From NCBI GenBank assembly GCA_021030915.1, contig JAGEMR010000027.1, positions 186,001 through 250,000 of the forward strand: DNA of 64,000 bases, read 5' to 3'. A program made the translations under genes and the position numbers. Of this stretch, positions 46,679-59,699 are shown piece by piece; the stretch's first letter is position 1; each line of letters starts with the position of its first letter. The DNA comes from Astrothelium macrocarpum. Its lineage: Eukaryota; Ascomycota; Dothideomycetes; Trypetheliales; Trypetheliaceae. Under the pieces are notes generated by a model, which worked only from the letters and a program-made list of their open reading frames with translations, did no database searches and was not told the origin of the DNA.

Positions 46679-48915
46679 CAGGCCGTGTATATCACTATGA
46701 GGCAACACTGGAGCTTGGCTGGACCGACGGTGCCACAGCCAGCCAGGCTGGGGATGAGATGCTACGAGGGCCGCCAGATTGAAAGAGTTGAAGAGATTTG
46801 TCTAAGTGGGGTTTTTTTGTTCGAGGGGATTGATGCTCAGACTGTTTCCATGTGTGGATGGGTAAGGGCCTTTTAATGATATTGGGAAGATGGGCTGGGG
46901 TGGGTTGATCTGTGGTAGACCAACGCCGAATTTGTGACTATCTTTGAGAATGAAACTTTGAAACGAGCTGAACCCTGTCTGGATCGCAGGAAGCGAAGAG
47001 CAAAAAGAAAGAAGTATGATGGAACACAAGGAGCTGTTCTAAGGATTCAAAAGGGTCTAAATTGATGCCAAACAGACTGACTAGGTCAGCGGTCTGGAGC
47101 TGGTGCCATGGCGGATGTTATACGCAGTCCAGGACCGACCGGTACCTCCCACGAAGCGACCAGGATGACGCAGCCCTGTGGGTGGAAAGGCAGGCATGGC
47201 TCTCAAAGAACTGCTCTGCGTCAGGTCCTCGCAGGGCAATGTACATGGACATAGCTCTGAGACGGCTCGACCGATGTGATGAAAGCGTGCGCAAGGCTCC
47301 CGGCACAACAGGCGAGCCATACTGCAATCCCTCTAGACGCTTGATCTGAGGCTGGCATAGCGGCCCCGACCGCTTAGGGAGACGGGACGGGCGTGGATTG
47401 AAGGCTCGCCAGCTAGTGCAAGTCGCTAGCGTGTGGCTTGCAGCTCTGCGAGCACGCGCCCGCTAGATGAGAAGCCCCAGTGTTGGCCGCCAGGGAGGAG
47501 TGGGGGTTGCTCGAGAAAGCGTTTTTTTGGAGGACGACGGATCCGCGCTCCTCTGGTCAGATCACTCGATAGGCCGCGAGCCCCCTAGCCGCCTCCGTTT
47601 CGATGCGCCCCCATCTCACTTATCGTGCCCTGTTTACAAAGCCGATCCAGCATGCGAGGCTATGGAAAAATGGGAAAGATGAGGACATGCAGTCAGACAC
47701 GCGCAGCCCTCGACGACCGCCCTCTCCTCGCAGGGAGGGCATACTGCCAGCGTAACTCGATTGGGCTCGGCGTTTGAGCGTTCGTGCAAGTGTTTGACTT
47801 TGTTTCCAACACGCTGCTACTACCGGGCGGAGGTGCTGGTCGGACGCCGCGCAACATGGCACTGATGAATGTGGACATGCTCACGATGTGATGCGCAGAA
47901 ATCCGGTCCGGAGGTAATCTTGTATGATCGGGCGTCCAGCTCTCGTGGTATTGTCCAGTGACGGGCTCCACCCGCAACCTTTGGGTGGGGCATCAGAGGC
48001 ATGGAGGAAGGCCCGGATTGGACCTCTGGGCAGTATGGTGCTGTGGTCGTAGCGGAGGCGCATGCCCGTCTAATTACAAACCTTCGCTAAAACAGAGTGC
48101 CGATCCCTGACGCACATCGCTAGGGCTTTATTCGGGCACCTATTTTCTACAACAGCATCCGGAGAGGCTGGAGATCGCTTTGGGAGCTCATCATGCCCAT
48201 TGATCACCACCAATTGAAACGCTGGTCCGGCGTACCTGCGTGGTGTGAACAGGCAGATCGTCCAAAGGCCATGTGCCCTCGATGCCGACGCTCAGCGCGC
48301 GGTTTCAACTTCTGCGCGTCAAGTTGCTTGCATTGGCCACGCGGGAGCAACCTACTTTGCAGCACCGCCTACACGACGGCCTTCACTCGTGCACACATGA
48401 CTTTCAGCTGTCAGGATTACTAACCAACCTCGAGGCCTGTCCAACACGCACTGGGCGGCGGAGCGCTCATCACGAGCGTCCGGGTACCTGCTTCGAGTAC
48501 CTGCCTGCGGAAGCCGGGTTATTACCGATACGTACCGAGTTTGACGAGCCGACGAGACTCGCCAGGCTCTGCTCAGAACTCATCCGGGCAGGTGCCGCGC
48601 ATTATCCAGTTCTGGGTGCTGTGAGGATTCCAGGCAGAAAAAGGCTACTCAAGGTAGACTCCCTGCCGGGCCGACACAATCGGGAGTAGAACGAGCCAGG
48701 CTGATGGATGGAGGGTGTCAGCGTCTGGAGGAGGCATAGTATTGGCAGGCGGAGTTGAGGGGTGGTAATATTGATCTGGGCGATGGAGATGACCTGAAAA
48801 GCGGTGGTGAGGATTGATGTAATAGAATGGCGAGCGAGCCTATCAGCTCGGCACATTACTGGCGGTGCAGCAGACATGATTTGTGTACGGGGAGCCACCT
48901 ACATCCCACACTAGC

Positions 48916-48944
48916 CCACCGAGCCGCTGCGTCGGGCTCGGTGG
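48916..48944. repeat. Perfect 10-bp inverted repeat with 9-base loop
   Basis: The arm CCACCGAGCC pairs with GGCTCGGTGG across nine bases. Such a structure could be a protein-binding palindrome, a transposon-end remnant or a chance hairpin. Confidence 0.85.
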
Positions 48945-51900
48945 CGTATTTGGGCGGGGTTGGTAGGCGGGCCGATGCGACCGTGTCCCTGAGTCTGGCA
49001 TATCCTCATCCATGACTCGGCGCACCCAGAGTCGGTCGCTGCATCGCTGCTATGCGCGAGCCTCAACTCTAGCAGGCTGGAATGACCCACAAAACTGCGC
49101 CGTGGGATGCCATGTTCCAATCGTCGTCGCCCATTTTTTCCACGGCGACAGGCGCGGGCTCAAAGTCACTGTCCCGATAGCCCGTCCTTGGTGCCCACTT
49201 GCTTCGTCTGCTGGATGATTTCTACCACCGACTCAAAACGTACCAGCATCTTGGGACCGCCTATTTAGCTAATGCATCACCGCATCTTGTCGCATTTTGC
49301 TGCTCTTGTATTCCGCAGTTCGACATGGAAATAACCCTGGTCGGTAAGAGCAGGCATCGTCATTTCACGCCTACCAGGGACTTTCGGCCGACGTGCCGTA
49401 TCTCATTTGCTCACTGTCATCGTCAATCGAGCTTCCCTTATGAGGCGTTCACCCGGAAGGATTCGTGTTGGAACATGGTATCTTGCATCAAGTGCCATCC
49501 ACCCTCCACTTCTTCCTCCGTGACACCCTTCAATCATTGAGAGGTAGGGTAGAGACGAGAGATCACAAAAGATTGCTATTGGGTGAGACGGAACATGCTG
49601 AGGTCAATTACATCATTGATGCGTGCGGACAGAAACCAATTCAAGCAATGGCTGCCTAAGGTAGATACCTAGCTACTTGAGAAGTTCTCATCCGATCATT
49701 GTATTTTGGTTGTTGGAAGCTATCGCACGTGTGCATTCCTTGCCGAGTTTTAATCAACCCTAAATTTCAATGCTGGTCTCGCACGACCCCAATTGTGGCC
49801 TCACATAAATTAGCAAAATCCTTCGCCGTTGATGCACACCTGAATCCCGCTATATCCAATTCCTAGCGTCTTCATTACCTTGTTATATTAAAGAATATTA
49901 TCACGCAGTCTTTCATAAGCGAGGGGTAGGATTACATTCAAGGAAGCTTTCTTAACACATACAAGTAGTCGGACCGTTGCGATCCTTCTCCATCGTCTAC
50001 TATAGCTTTGAATCGACCAGGACCTATGAGCGGGAGGAGTTCAGATGAACAATCCGGCGACTTTAATCGCTTCGGAATCTCTCCGGATGACATTTGATTC
50101 CTTAGGACTTTATAAATTCTACCACAACCCGCTTCCGGAAATGCGGAGTAGCGGACTTTATCCTCTGTAGTGCTGATCGATCGTGAATGTGGTTCTGAAT
50201 GAATCAGGTCGCGAGGAGTAAGCAAAATTACGGAGTTACATCCGAAGCAATATCTTCGTCTGGCATTGTCAGGGTTATTATCTAAGAATAATAATTATCG
50301 GGCTTACGTTTGGGCAGGATCACAACAGCAAAAACTGTGTTATGCTCTTTGCTCGGACCACTGCTTCATCTTGGTGAAATGCAAAAAACTGTTTCTGCCT
50401 TGCGCTTCGAGATTGAATCGGTGCTGAGAGCTGAGCACTTTTCGTCTGACGATTCATTGCATTGCATCAGTACACACCATCTTCAAACCTACGACCTCTA
50501 CTCTATTTCCCATCTATCCTATCCTCTGCCCATGCTTGTGAGCGGCATTTTCTCCAGAGATCATGTCCTCCAAATTCATCAGCTAATTTAGTGATAAATG
50601 GACCGAGCCGTCGGACGAAACGAACCAACGATTTTCAATTTCGCTTAAAGACGCGAGAAAAGCCACTGTGATCGACATTACTATCGCGCACCGTCAGCGC
50701 CACCCTCTGAATGGGTCACTCGCCTTAGTGAATTTCTGAAGAATCACATTGGCCGGACATGTCGGAGCGCTTCAGCTAGAGAAAGTATGGACTGCGGCAT
50801 TGGACGCCATTGCGGAGCTCGGCGCAGCTCCGCCATGTCGTACTGAGGTCGTGTTGATAAGTACATTATCATTAGCTAAAGAGAATTTACGCCGGAATTC
50901 CCCATCAGTCTAGTATTTAATTTACGGAAAGCCGTGACTAAAAATTTGATGCAAGATATTGACCTTGACGACGGCTCCTTGGAGTAGATGTTGGGTGGTT
51001 CTGGCTGTCGTTATCATTTCGTCGGCGGATTCGAAATGAGAGTCACATGAAAAGCTTGATTTTACATCCTACGAGTAACTTCAGGCAGGCTGGGATTAAT
51101 TGCATGCAGCACCACTGCGTCGGAGGCACGTCTATTGTAGCTAGATCCAAGCAGTCTTTGAACAACATCTGTACGCAGAGAAATCATGGTACATCATGTG
51201 CGTCGGGTTGTTGGGATCAACGCTGGAAATGGCCCACCATCCTTGGCCAGAAATCCTAAAATCCTCTTTCTTGCAGGCAAAGTGCACAATTGTTGCGGTC
51301 GCACTCGCTCGATGAAATGCTTTAACCGTAGGTGTGAAAGTCATCAAAAAGCCATTTTCCCGTTGCGGTCTCCATGTGATGCTTTGCATCTATAGAGTAA
51401 AAGAGATGGGCGCCTCTGACGTTCTGCTCGCGCAATCGTTCTGAAGTGGAAAGAGCGTTTCGCATGGTGGCCTCGTCAATGCCGCCACGCATCCTTCACT
51501 GCAGCAGATCAAGCATTAACGTCGACATTTGAGCGGCGCGAGCCGCACCAACTTCTCGCTTGGCGCTAAACGGCATGAACAATAAATTGGTCAAGCCGTC
51601 ACAAGAGGGTGTTGGAGATTGCGTTACCAAAAGATCTGGTTGCGTGCACGCATTTTTAGTCATCGTATTCTGCCCCAGCCACGGGCGTCGACAGCACACC
51701 CTCATTCATGAAGAAGTGGGCCTTACATGACACTGGAGGATTTTTACGATTAACCTTTTTGCTCCATGAAATCTACGAAAGTGAGGCATAAACCGCGCGG
51801 CCCGCTTTCTTCGCTCGCTCTGGTCTTTGTCTCTTGCTGGGGTAAGTCAACGTGTGAGATGGGGGTATGCACGTCACCACTAGCCAGCTGCTTTCCATCA

Positions 51901-53082
51901 GCAAACAATGACTGTCTGTATTTAGCACTCGTCTCACCATTGCCAAAATTCAATAAACGGTTTATTCAGATCTACAGAGGCGTAGCTAAATAGAGAACAC
52001 TCCCGCCCCCGCCGATCTCCGAAGGGCGTCCATCAAGATCTGTTGACTTCATTTCCGCTCCGCAAAAAACTGTCGCCATGGCGTGTGTGGGAAAGCGAGG
52101 CATTGGTCTAGAGGCGCGGATAAGCCATGAGCCGCGCGAGGGTTTCCGGACACAGGCACGCGGGTGACCATAGTGCTTGTAGTTAGAAGCAGTCAATGCA
52201 ATGCTCCAGCGTTTTTTCCAGCTCTGCTCTGGGCCATTCATTCAGCGCAAGAGACCTGAAAGATCTGAAATTCCACAGACGCCAGTGGACTAAGCCCAGC
52301 GAGTGCAAGAGCGTTTGTGCAGACCGCGTGGTTCGCTGGGATCACGACTAGTGCGTGGTCGCGATCAGCGCTGATGTTGGATCGAACGCCCAAGCTGAAA
52401 CGAAGCTTCATGCAAGGACACACAAAGACCTTCTTTCATAGGGAGAGCCTGATGCGGAAAAGCGAATGAAAATGCACGGCCGTGTCAGACACACCTCATT
52501 CCGCCCCGAGCTCCGCCTAGGTACCGGTACATGCGTTGACTGCCTGCCCAGGCTGTCCAATGATGGTTCCGCTGTCTGTGTGCGCCTAATCCCCACCAAC
52601 CTACGCCCATGCTTTGCCGTGTAGAGAATCTCATACATTGAACGCATAAACACCGCATGGCTTGAACATCATTCGCTGTGATTAATGCAGTGCAAGACAT
52701 TTCCTATAGCACAGAGGAAAGCGTTTGACCGCCTCGGCCGTGCACACATAAATTTCAATGCGAGCCGTTGAAAATGCCGGATCATTGTCTCCGAACTCAA
52801 TGCAGCCTTCTTCATCTTACTTTCTCCATTGATCCCTCGTAAGCAACCGGACGTAATTCCGTCATCTCAATTCTCTACCGACAGAAGCTCCTCCTGCTCA
52901 GCTTTTTGCCCTAACGTGCGCCACGTATGCTCTGCGTCACCTCGGCAAGTTCCTGAAAAATTTACGGTGTCGATGCACGAAATATCTAACAATGGAATAC
53001 GGAGGCCCGGCCCAGCTGATCCGGTTTCATCGACCGTAGATATCTCCCCATACTTACCGCAATACGGAGTAGTAGTAGCATG

Positions 53083-53100
53083 GCAGCAGCAGCAGCAGCA
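53083..53100 (+). repeat. (GCA)6 microsatellite
   Basis: Six perfect GCA units in the gene-poor region, preceded by a short GTA run. Confidence 0.9.
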
Positions 53101-53530
53101 TTGCGGCACGTCCATCCTTGGGGGCGGGAAATTTCCCACCTGACAATTCATGATCGTCAGGCACCTGCGCCGCACAAAGGCTTGTTAGCAAGCCACGCCC
53201 CCCAGAAACCAGAGTAAACGATTCGCGTCAGACGATATTGGCCCGTGACGTCTACGATCGTGTTCAACGTGTTGGTGGGGGAGACGTGCACCATGCTGGC
53301 TCGCTCGCTAAACGCCTACGCACATGGCAGGCTAGGATCAGCTTCAGACGAGCGGGAAAGGATTGCGCGAGGAGGATGGGTTGGTGGTAGGTTCGAGACG
53401 AGGTCGAGGGTCGTGAGAGGCGAGTGAGGAGTGTGCAGGTGTAGCAGCAGAAGCAGGGGCTTTCATAGTGGTGTTGTGTCAATCATCGGGCATTTTGAGG
53501 TGATTGTGCCTCTGGGGATTTGCTATACGT

Positions 53531-53557
53531 GCAGATGATGCAGATGATGCAGATGAT
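53531..53557 (+). repeat. 9-bp unit repeated three times
   Basis: GCAGATGAT occurs three times in perfect tandem in the gene-poor region. No function is evident. Confidence 0.92.
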
Positions 53558-55776
53558 GTACCTCTTTGCATACGTTTCTACTGTAAATCCCCAACCTGCC
53601 TCTCCATGGAGTAGCTTTTGTGTTTGGCAACTGACTGTGCATGTGTGCCTGAGAAAAACGAAATAGCTAGTCTTACACGGGACGAGCCTTTCTCTTCCCT
53701 CTCGTTTGCATCCGAAGGGGGTGTGGAGGGATCAAGGTTGGAGTCACGAGCAAGCAAGCGGACCCGATTCCTGAGATAGGCCAAATTTCTGCGGCCGTTT
53801 TTTGACGCGCCGCTGCATCGCCAGCGTACATGCTTGCGAGCATGTTAGTTACAGCACAAACAAGTTGGGTCGGGAGGATTGAGTTTGTTCGCGTTCGAAA
53901 TAAACCGGATTACCACCGCGTGAAGCTATTCTTCGATGGCTGACGAAGCTATTTTGCAATGATCACGGGAGTGGAGGCTGAGGCTGTGCGAGCGAGGAAA
54001 ACAATCCTCTGTACGGCGTCTGTGGCAGATATTCAGGGTCTCGATGAGAGAGAATGGGGTCGAGATTACCTTTGATCCTTGGCCAATGGCCCTGAATTCC
54101 TGACGAACTAGGCGACGACCCTTGAATGCCTTAGCGATAGCCGCACTTTCTTACTCGAGCAAGCGATGTCAGCGAAGACCAATTGATGCAACATGCTCTA
54201 TTTTTTAGTCTCTCGCCGTTATGTTTTACCCTCTGGAGAGATCTTGGCCTAAGAGCTTATCAGCCATAAGCTTACTTGCCGACTCAAGCGAGCGAGATCA
54301 AATTGTTTCAGCCCCACAGCTGCGATGGCCGACCCATGTTGGTTTCCTTTGGAGAGTAACTCAAAGGGTATCACTTTCGAACGCTATACTTTATCGAAAC
54401 ATTAGACTACCGTTCTTGGATCTTGATGCTTTTGGGGCCGAGTCCAAGCCTCAGCGGTCGAGACGTTGGTCACCGCCTGAATTGGTGCATCCTCACCGCA
54501 TTCAGGCCTTCAGCTGAGGCTCAAGTTTGGCCTGTTTGGCAAAAAAAAAATTTGGAGACTAGTAATTTTGTTTCACCAAAACCGTTTCTACTGTAATACG
54601 ACTCCACAAGCAGGTTTCCCAAAACACACTGATCATCAGGTACACACAACACTTACCGCCTTGAGGCTCAAACCAACACGATGCACGCCTCCTCCACCAA
54701 ACTACATACTACTAGCCCTAAAGATTCTCCGTCACAAGACCACAGCATCTCGACCAGTCCCTTCAGCTGGGCTGGAGCTATACTGAAGTAAGCATCTTAC
54801 GTTCTACTGCATGATTCATCAAACAATGGCTTCTTGGGCCAAAACAAACCTCCTATTTCTGACTGTCAACCCGCCTGACCTGAATGCATGAGGCTTCCAC
54901 GAGGTTGGCAAGGAACTCCCCTGACCATAATGGAACTCGCCTATATGCAGGGCGGTTCCAGGCCCCCATGTCCGGCCCCAAATTCAAGTCCAACAAGAAT
55001 AACCGCGGCTTGGTAAGGTATTACTTGCCGATATGAAGAGGAATGGACCGAAAGAGGGGCCTAGGTTGCAATTTTGGTCCGCTGAAAGAAGGACCTCATG
55101 TACCGAGGCAATCCAGAGCGGTCTTTTGGACGTTTACGGATTGATATTCGCTCGAAGGAATATTGTTTTACGAGCGTTTCGTTGCGTTGTTTCTTCCCTT
55201 TACAGCTGCTTGATTTGGAAAGGAGGATGAAGCAGAGATGAAGATGATCATTAAGGAGAGACACGATGGAAGGGCGAAAAGCAAGCAGGTAAACAAAGGA
55301 CGCGTGACTGTCATTTCATGTAGCGGAATGGAGTGAACAGGAGAGAGAGCCGGTAGGTCAACGAAGATGTGAAGACTATTCCGTATGATGGTGTAGAACG
55401 TGCAAAGACATTGTGGGTATGAATCTCTTTCATTTCATTTATACCGAACATTGAATTGGACCAGTTCGTATATTGTTGTGAAAAGGAGACGGTGATCCTC
55501 CGAAATGAAAAAGTTGACCGAAAACACACTGATATCAAGAAACAGAAATCGAGCACATAAAATCCTGCAACTCCTCAATCACCGTCGCTTTTAGACCCTA
55601 CCCTTCCTATCGAGAGCCGTCGTTGTCATCAAGGTCAAAATCAATCATCCGAGCCTTGGCACACTGAAGCCTCAGGTTGTCGACCTGACCTTCGACCTAC
55701 TCTGAACGGGGAACCCAACTCTTAGCCCTCAATACTTTGACGTTGTTAAGACAATTATTGAAAGATAATGAAAAAC

Positions 55777-58286
55777 TCATCCATAGTGAGCGGCAGGAAT
55801 ATAGCGCCAGATACGGGCACGCATGTCACCACTACCTGTTGCAAACAGGTTGCGGCTTGGGCCAGGGGCAACAGAGATGACTGGAAGATACAATTAGTAT
55901 ATCGTAGGAAAAAAAGCGGTATGTCGTAGGCACTATAATAGGGAAGCATACCAGAGTTCTTGTGACCCTGCAACATGAGCTGGGCTTCACCAGTCTTTGG
56001 ATCCCAGAACTGCACACCGCGGTCCTTGCTACCACTCAGCACCCACTCGCCTCCTGGTGTAAGGGCGACACTGAGAACAAAGTCCTATAGCAGCCGAGCA
56101 TTAGCCAAAGCTCCGAACGGTCGTGATGACACGCATGAACGACTGAATATTTAGTGATGTAGAAAACCTACCTTGTGCCCCTCAAATGTCCTCACACACG
56201 TCCCACCCGCAGGACCCTGTCCAGGCATGCCCCTCGGCGGCGAAAGCTCCCACATCTTGATCGTCTTGTCTAAACTCCCCGACACCAACTCGCGACCATT
56301 CGGGCTGAACGCAACACTGTAGACGCTATCCTTGTGTCCTGGCTCGCCCTCAAGCCGCTCAACCAAGAAGCCCGTCGCGGCATCCCAAACGCGCACACTC
56401 TTGTCGAGCGAGCCCGCCGCAACGTAGCGGCTGTCCGGCGACAGAGCAACGGTGGTGACGCCGTCTTCGATCGACAGCTGCAACGACTGGGCGCCGGTCT
56501 CGAGGTCCCAGAGGCGCACGCTGCGGTCGCCGGAGCCCGAGGCGATGAGCTTGCCGTTGCGGCCGAAGTCGAGCGAGTAGATGTCCTGCTCGTGGCCTTG
56601 GAATTGGTGGCGGATGGTGCGGGAGTGGATGTCCCAGACCTAGGGGGGAAAGATGGTTAGCATGTTTTCGAAGGTGTAAAAGTGAAGTGAACATGTTTGG
56701 ATGAGAACAGTCAATGCTGAACTTACCCGAATGATCTTGTCTTCGGCACCTGTCGCGAGGAAGCGTCCGTCAGGACTGAAGCAGACGCTTCGGATATAGA
56801 GGTCTCCATCTTGAGGCAAGGCAGGGTCTTGTAGGTGAGCGATCTGCGAACCACTGTCAACGTCAAAGATCTGGGCCGAGCGGTTGCAGCCCGTTGCGAC
56901 CAGTCGACCATCAGCGCTGAAGCGCACGCAGCAGACAACACTGTTGTGAGGAAGATTGTGGACGAGGTCGACGTCGAGCTGTCTGCGGATGGCAGGATTG
57001 AAAATAGCAAACCAATCCTGACCTTCACGCTTGTGCGTAGCAGGAATGGTCTCGGGATCCAAATCAGCAAGAGTGTTGCCCACGTTTGGAATGGCAGGGT
57101 GGAGGCCCGGTGGATGATGAGCTTGTCCACTTGGCGGAGGGGTCGGACGGGGGACTTGTGGTGATCCGGGGTACGGGCCGATCTGGGTCTGCTGAGGAGT
57201 TTGAGCCCCTGGTGGACCACGATTGATGCGTGGCTTGCCGCCTGGCGAACCCGGTGGAGGTGGTTGAGGACCGCCGTAGCCTCCTGATTAAAAGTTCAGT
57301 TGCCGTTCATCACAATCCGAGTATTGAATTTAACTCGAGGACCAATCCATGATCGACTACTGTCAATCTACATGTCGACGAAGAATAAAATCGTGGTACT
57401 CACCATTCATAGAATTATAGTTTCCAAATGGGGCATGGGATGGTGGGCCAGGAGCTGGATTCAAACCAGGAGGTCCTGGAGGTACTCCATGCTGAAGATT
57501 AGGAGGCTTCGGTCCATCCTGGGGAGGTGGAGCAAGACCAGGGCCGCCGCTCTGTCCAGCCATAATGCCACCAAACAGGTTGCTCGGTCCATGACCTATA
57601 GCAGGAGGCTGAGGTTGGTTGGGTCCCCCATGATGAGAAGGACCCCCCATATGAGAAGCACTGAGGCCTCCGCGTGCCTCTAGCTCATGGCGGAGCCGGT
57701 TGAGCTCATCTTCATATCTATGTATTTATAAGTATCATAGCATATGAAATAATGATAAGATATAATGTGGCAGAGGTGGGGCTATGTAGCTTACTTTTGT
57801 TTGATGCTGATTTGCGTTTGCTCGAGTTGAAAGACTTTCTGCCTAACAAGATCAACTTCTTGGATCTGCTGGGCAACTGAAAAGTAAATCTCAAAGTCAG
57901 CAAACGTATCAATGTAAATGTGGGAAAAACAGTGTACAAAGTTCATTTCGGTAGCTTCCAGTTTTGTTTCGGAGTTTGTCTACTTTCCAACCGCAAATAG
58001 ATGGTTTAAAGTTTTGTTCTTGAATGCATTATAGAAATCTTTGCTGTCCACGCAAATTCCGTATTCTGCCGGTCTGAACAAACACACGACTGCATCTATC
58101 CTTGCTAACGGGATATGGATAGCAAACAAAGGTCAACTCACTTTGGTGTTCATAATCGCCAGCCTGCCTTAATTGTGCCTCGAATTCCTGACGAACTTGT
58201 TCCAACAATTCGGCCAACCGATTATTGGCATTGGAGCCTCCCGGAGGAACGGGTGGCATGCCCCGATGTTGTTGAGCGCCGTACAT
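55777..58286 (-). CDS. Transcriptional corepressor Tup1/RcoA (WD40)
   Basis: General corepressor that acts with Ssn6/Cyc8. Seven exons: 58286..58142, 57876..57795, 57717..57404, 57283..56727, 56639..56172, 56084..55952, 55880..55777, giving 600 residues with all phases in register. The N-terminal tetramerisation helix is clear (RLAELLEQVRQEFEAQLRQ, then YEHQIAQQIQEVDLVRQK). A Pro/Gly-rich linker follows (about 90-260). The Tup1-specific strand NVGNTLADLDPETIPATHK precedes seven WD40 repeats, e.g. VVCCVRFSADGRLVATGC, VYSVAFSPNGRELVSGS and ISVAPGPSRNLFATGSGD. Filamentous-fungal Tup1 proteins (Neurospora RCO-1, Aspergillus RcoA) are of similar size. The gene appears complete. Confidence 0.96.
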
Positions 58287-59699
58287 GATGGCTTGTCAAG
58301 ATATTTTGTCTGTTTTTATCATCCAGTCACGAGACGGCCGTCATGAAAAATTTGTCGAGGCGCTCGCAACAGGTTTTGATGCAGAGACGCAGAGGGATGG
58401 CGTGGAGATGTTGGAGATGCGGTTGTCAGACAGATGGCGGCAGTGGTTTGTGGTGTCGTCTCAGCTGCGGCCAACGGCGTGGAGTGAAGTGCGAGACAAG
58501 TCTCAAGGCGTGCAAAAGTTGGTGCGGCTCTAGTCGCGGGTAGCGACGGAGGCGCTCGCGTCTCGTGGACGAGGCGGTTTGCTCGTTGTGAATGTTGCGA
58601 TGTCGTGGGCACGGTGGGAGAAGGGGGAGAGGCTGGAGTGGAGAAGAGCAAGGAGGGAGGGCGATGACAAGCAGGCAACATGTGCACGAGTGGCTTTCTC
58701 GCTACCGTTGATACGCGGGTGGTGCAGGGCGACAGAAGAAGCACAGACAGGCAGGCATCCCTAGCTACAGTACGTGCAAAACACCCTGGAAGCCTGGCCG
58801 AAGCTTAGAAGCATCAAGATCCGCCACCGCCAGCAAAAGAGGCTGCACTAGCGCTCGGTCTGCCGCCGCTAATCCTGGCCTGACCTACCCCGATGTGCTG
58901 ACCTTCTTTTCCAGATCTCGCCCAGAAGGACAGTTGCTGCATCGGGCGCACGTCTGGAAACAATGACCGCTTGGGGGAGAGACGGGATATATCAGACGCT
59001 TCCAAGGCTGGTAACACGACATCTCTCCACTGCTGCAAGTTGCCTGGCTGAGAACGAGCAAGGAAGAAGCGTTAGGGCCGTTCGGGCATGTGGGTCCACC
59101 GATTTTAGACACAGATCCGGTTGTGCTGTGGAGCAGTGCCGAGCCCACCCGCCTTTTGCATGCGGCTCGCTTACCTAACCTGACAGGGCTGGCAGCACAC
59201 GTGAGCTCTTTCTCTTTACCACTATCCCCCCTATCTAATCTACTACAGCACTTGCCTCAGATATCTTCTCAACAATACTACGATCCCAATGATATTGGGG
59301 AACTACACATCAGAGCGACTTATTTGTGTAGTCAGTTGTCAAACATGCGGAAATGCATGAGCGTATCTTCTAAACCATCCTCTAAACAACGTTCGTAGCA
59401 GCGAATAAGAGATGTGTTTTGAGGCAAGGCAGTTCTTGGTCCCATTCTGTCGTATCTTAAGCAGTCGCTCCTCTGTGTGCTTGCACTTTGGCTCACAAGC
59501 ACTTGACTCGTTACATCTGAGGAGTCCCTTCTCAGTTGCCATGGCGATTCCTGGTAGAAATTCGACGGTTTGATTGTAATCATTCTTTGAATATTGAAGT
59601 TCCACCAAGTTTCAAGAGGTAGAAGTCAAGGCCGGAAGACACCTTGTTCGTTGTTGCAAGCACGACTGTAAAGCACCGAGTCCCTGGAGTCAGAAGGAC
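58287..59699. other. 1.4-kb divergent intergenic region
   Basis: Lies between the divergently transcribed Tup1 and trehalose phosphorylase genes, so it must hold both promoters. Small frames on both strands lack any recognised domain. Confidence 0.55.

Larger units (their letters stand above)
46709..55776. other. 9-kb gene-poor region between the C2H2 factor and Tup1
   Basis: No gene, RNA or transposon recognised. All open frames are under 140 codons, overlap on both strands and lack domains. The part from about 47.0 to 49.2 kb looks GC-rich; the remainder looks more balanced or AT-rich. It holds a perfect 10-bp inverted repeat, a (GCA)6 run and a 9-bp unit repeated three times. The left part must contain the promoter and leader of the C2H2 gene, the right part the 3' flank of Tup1. 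Confidence 0.5.
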
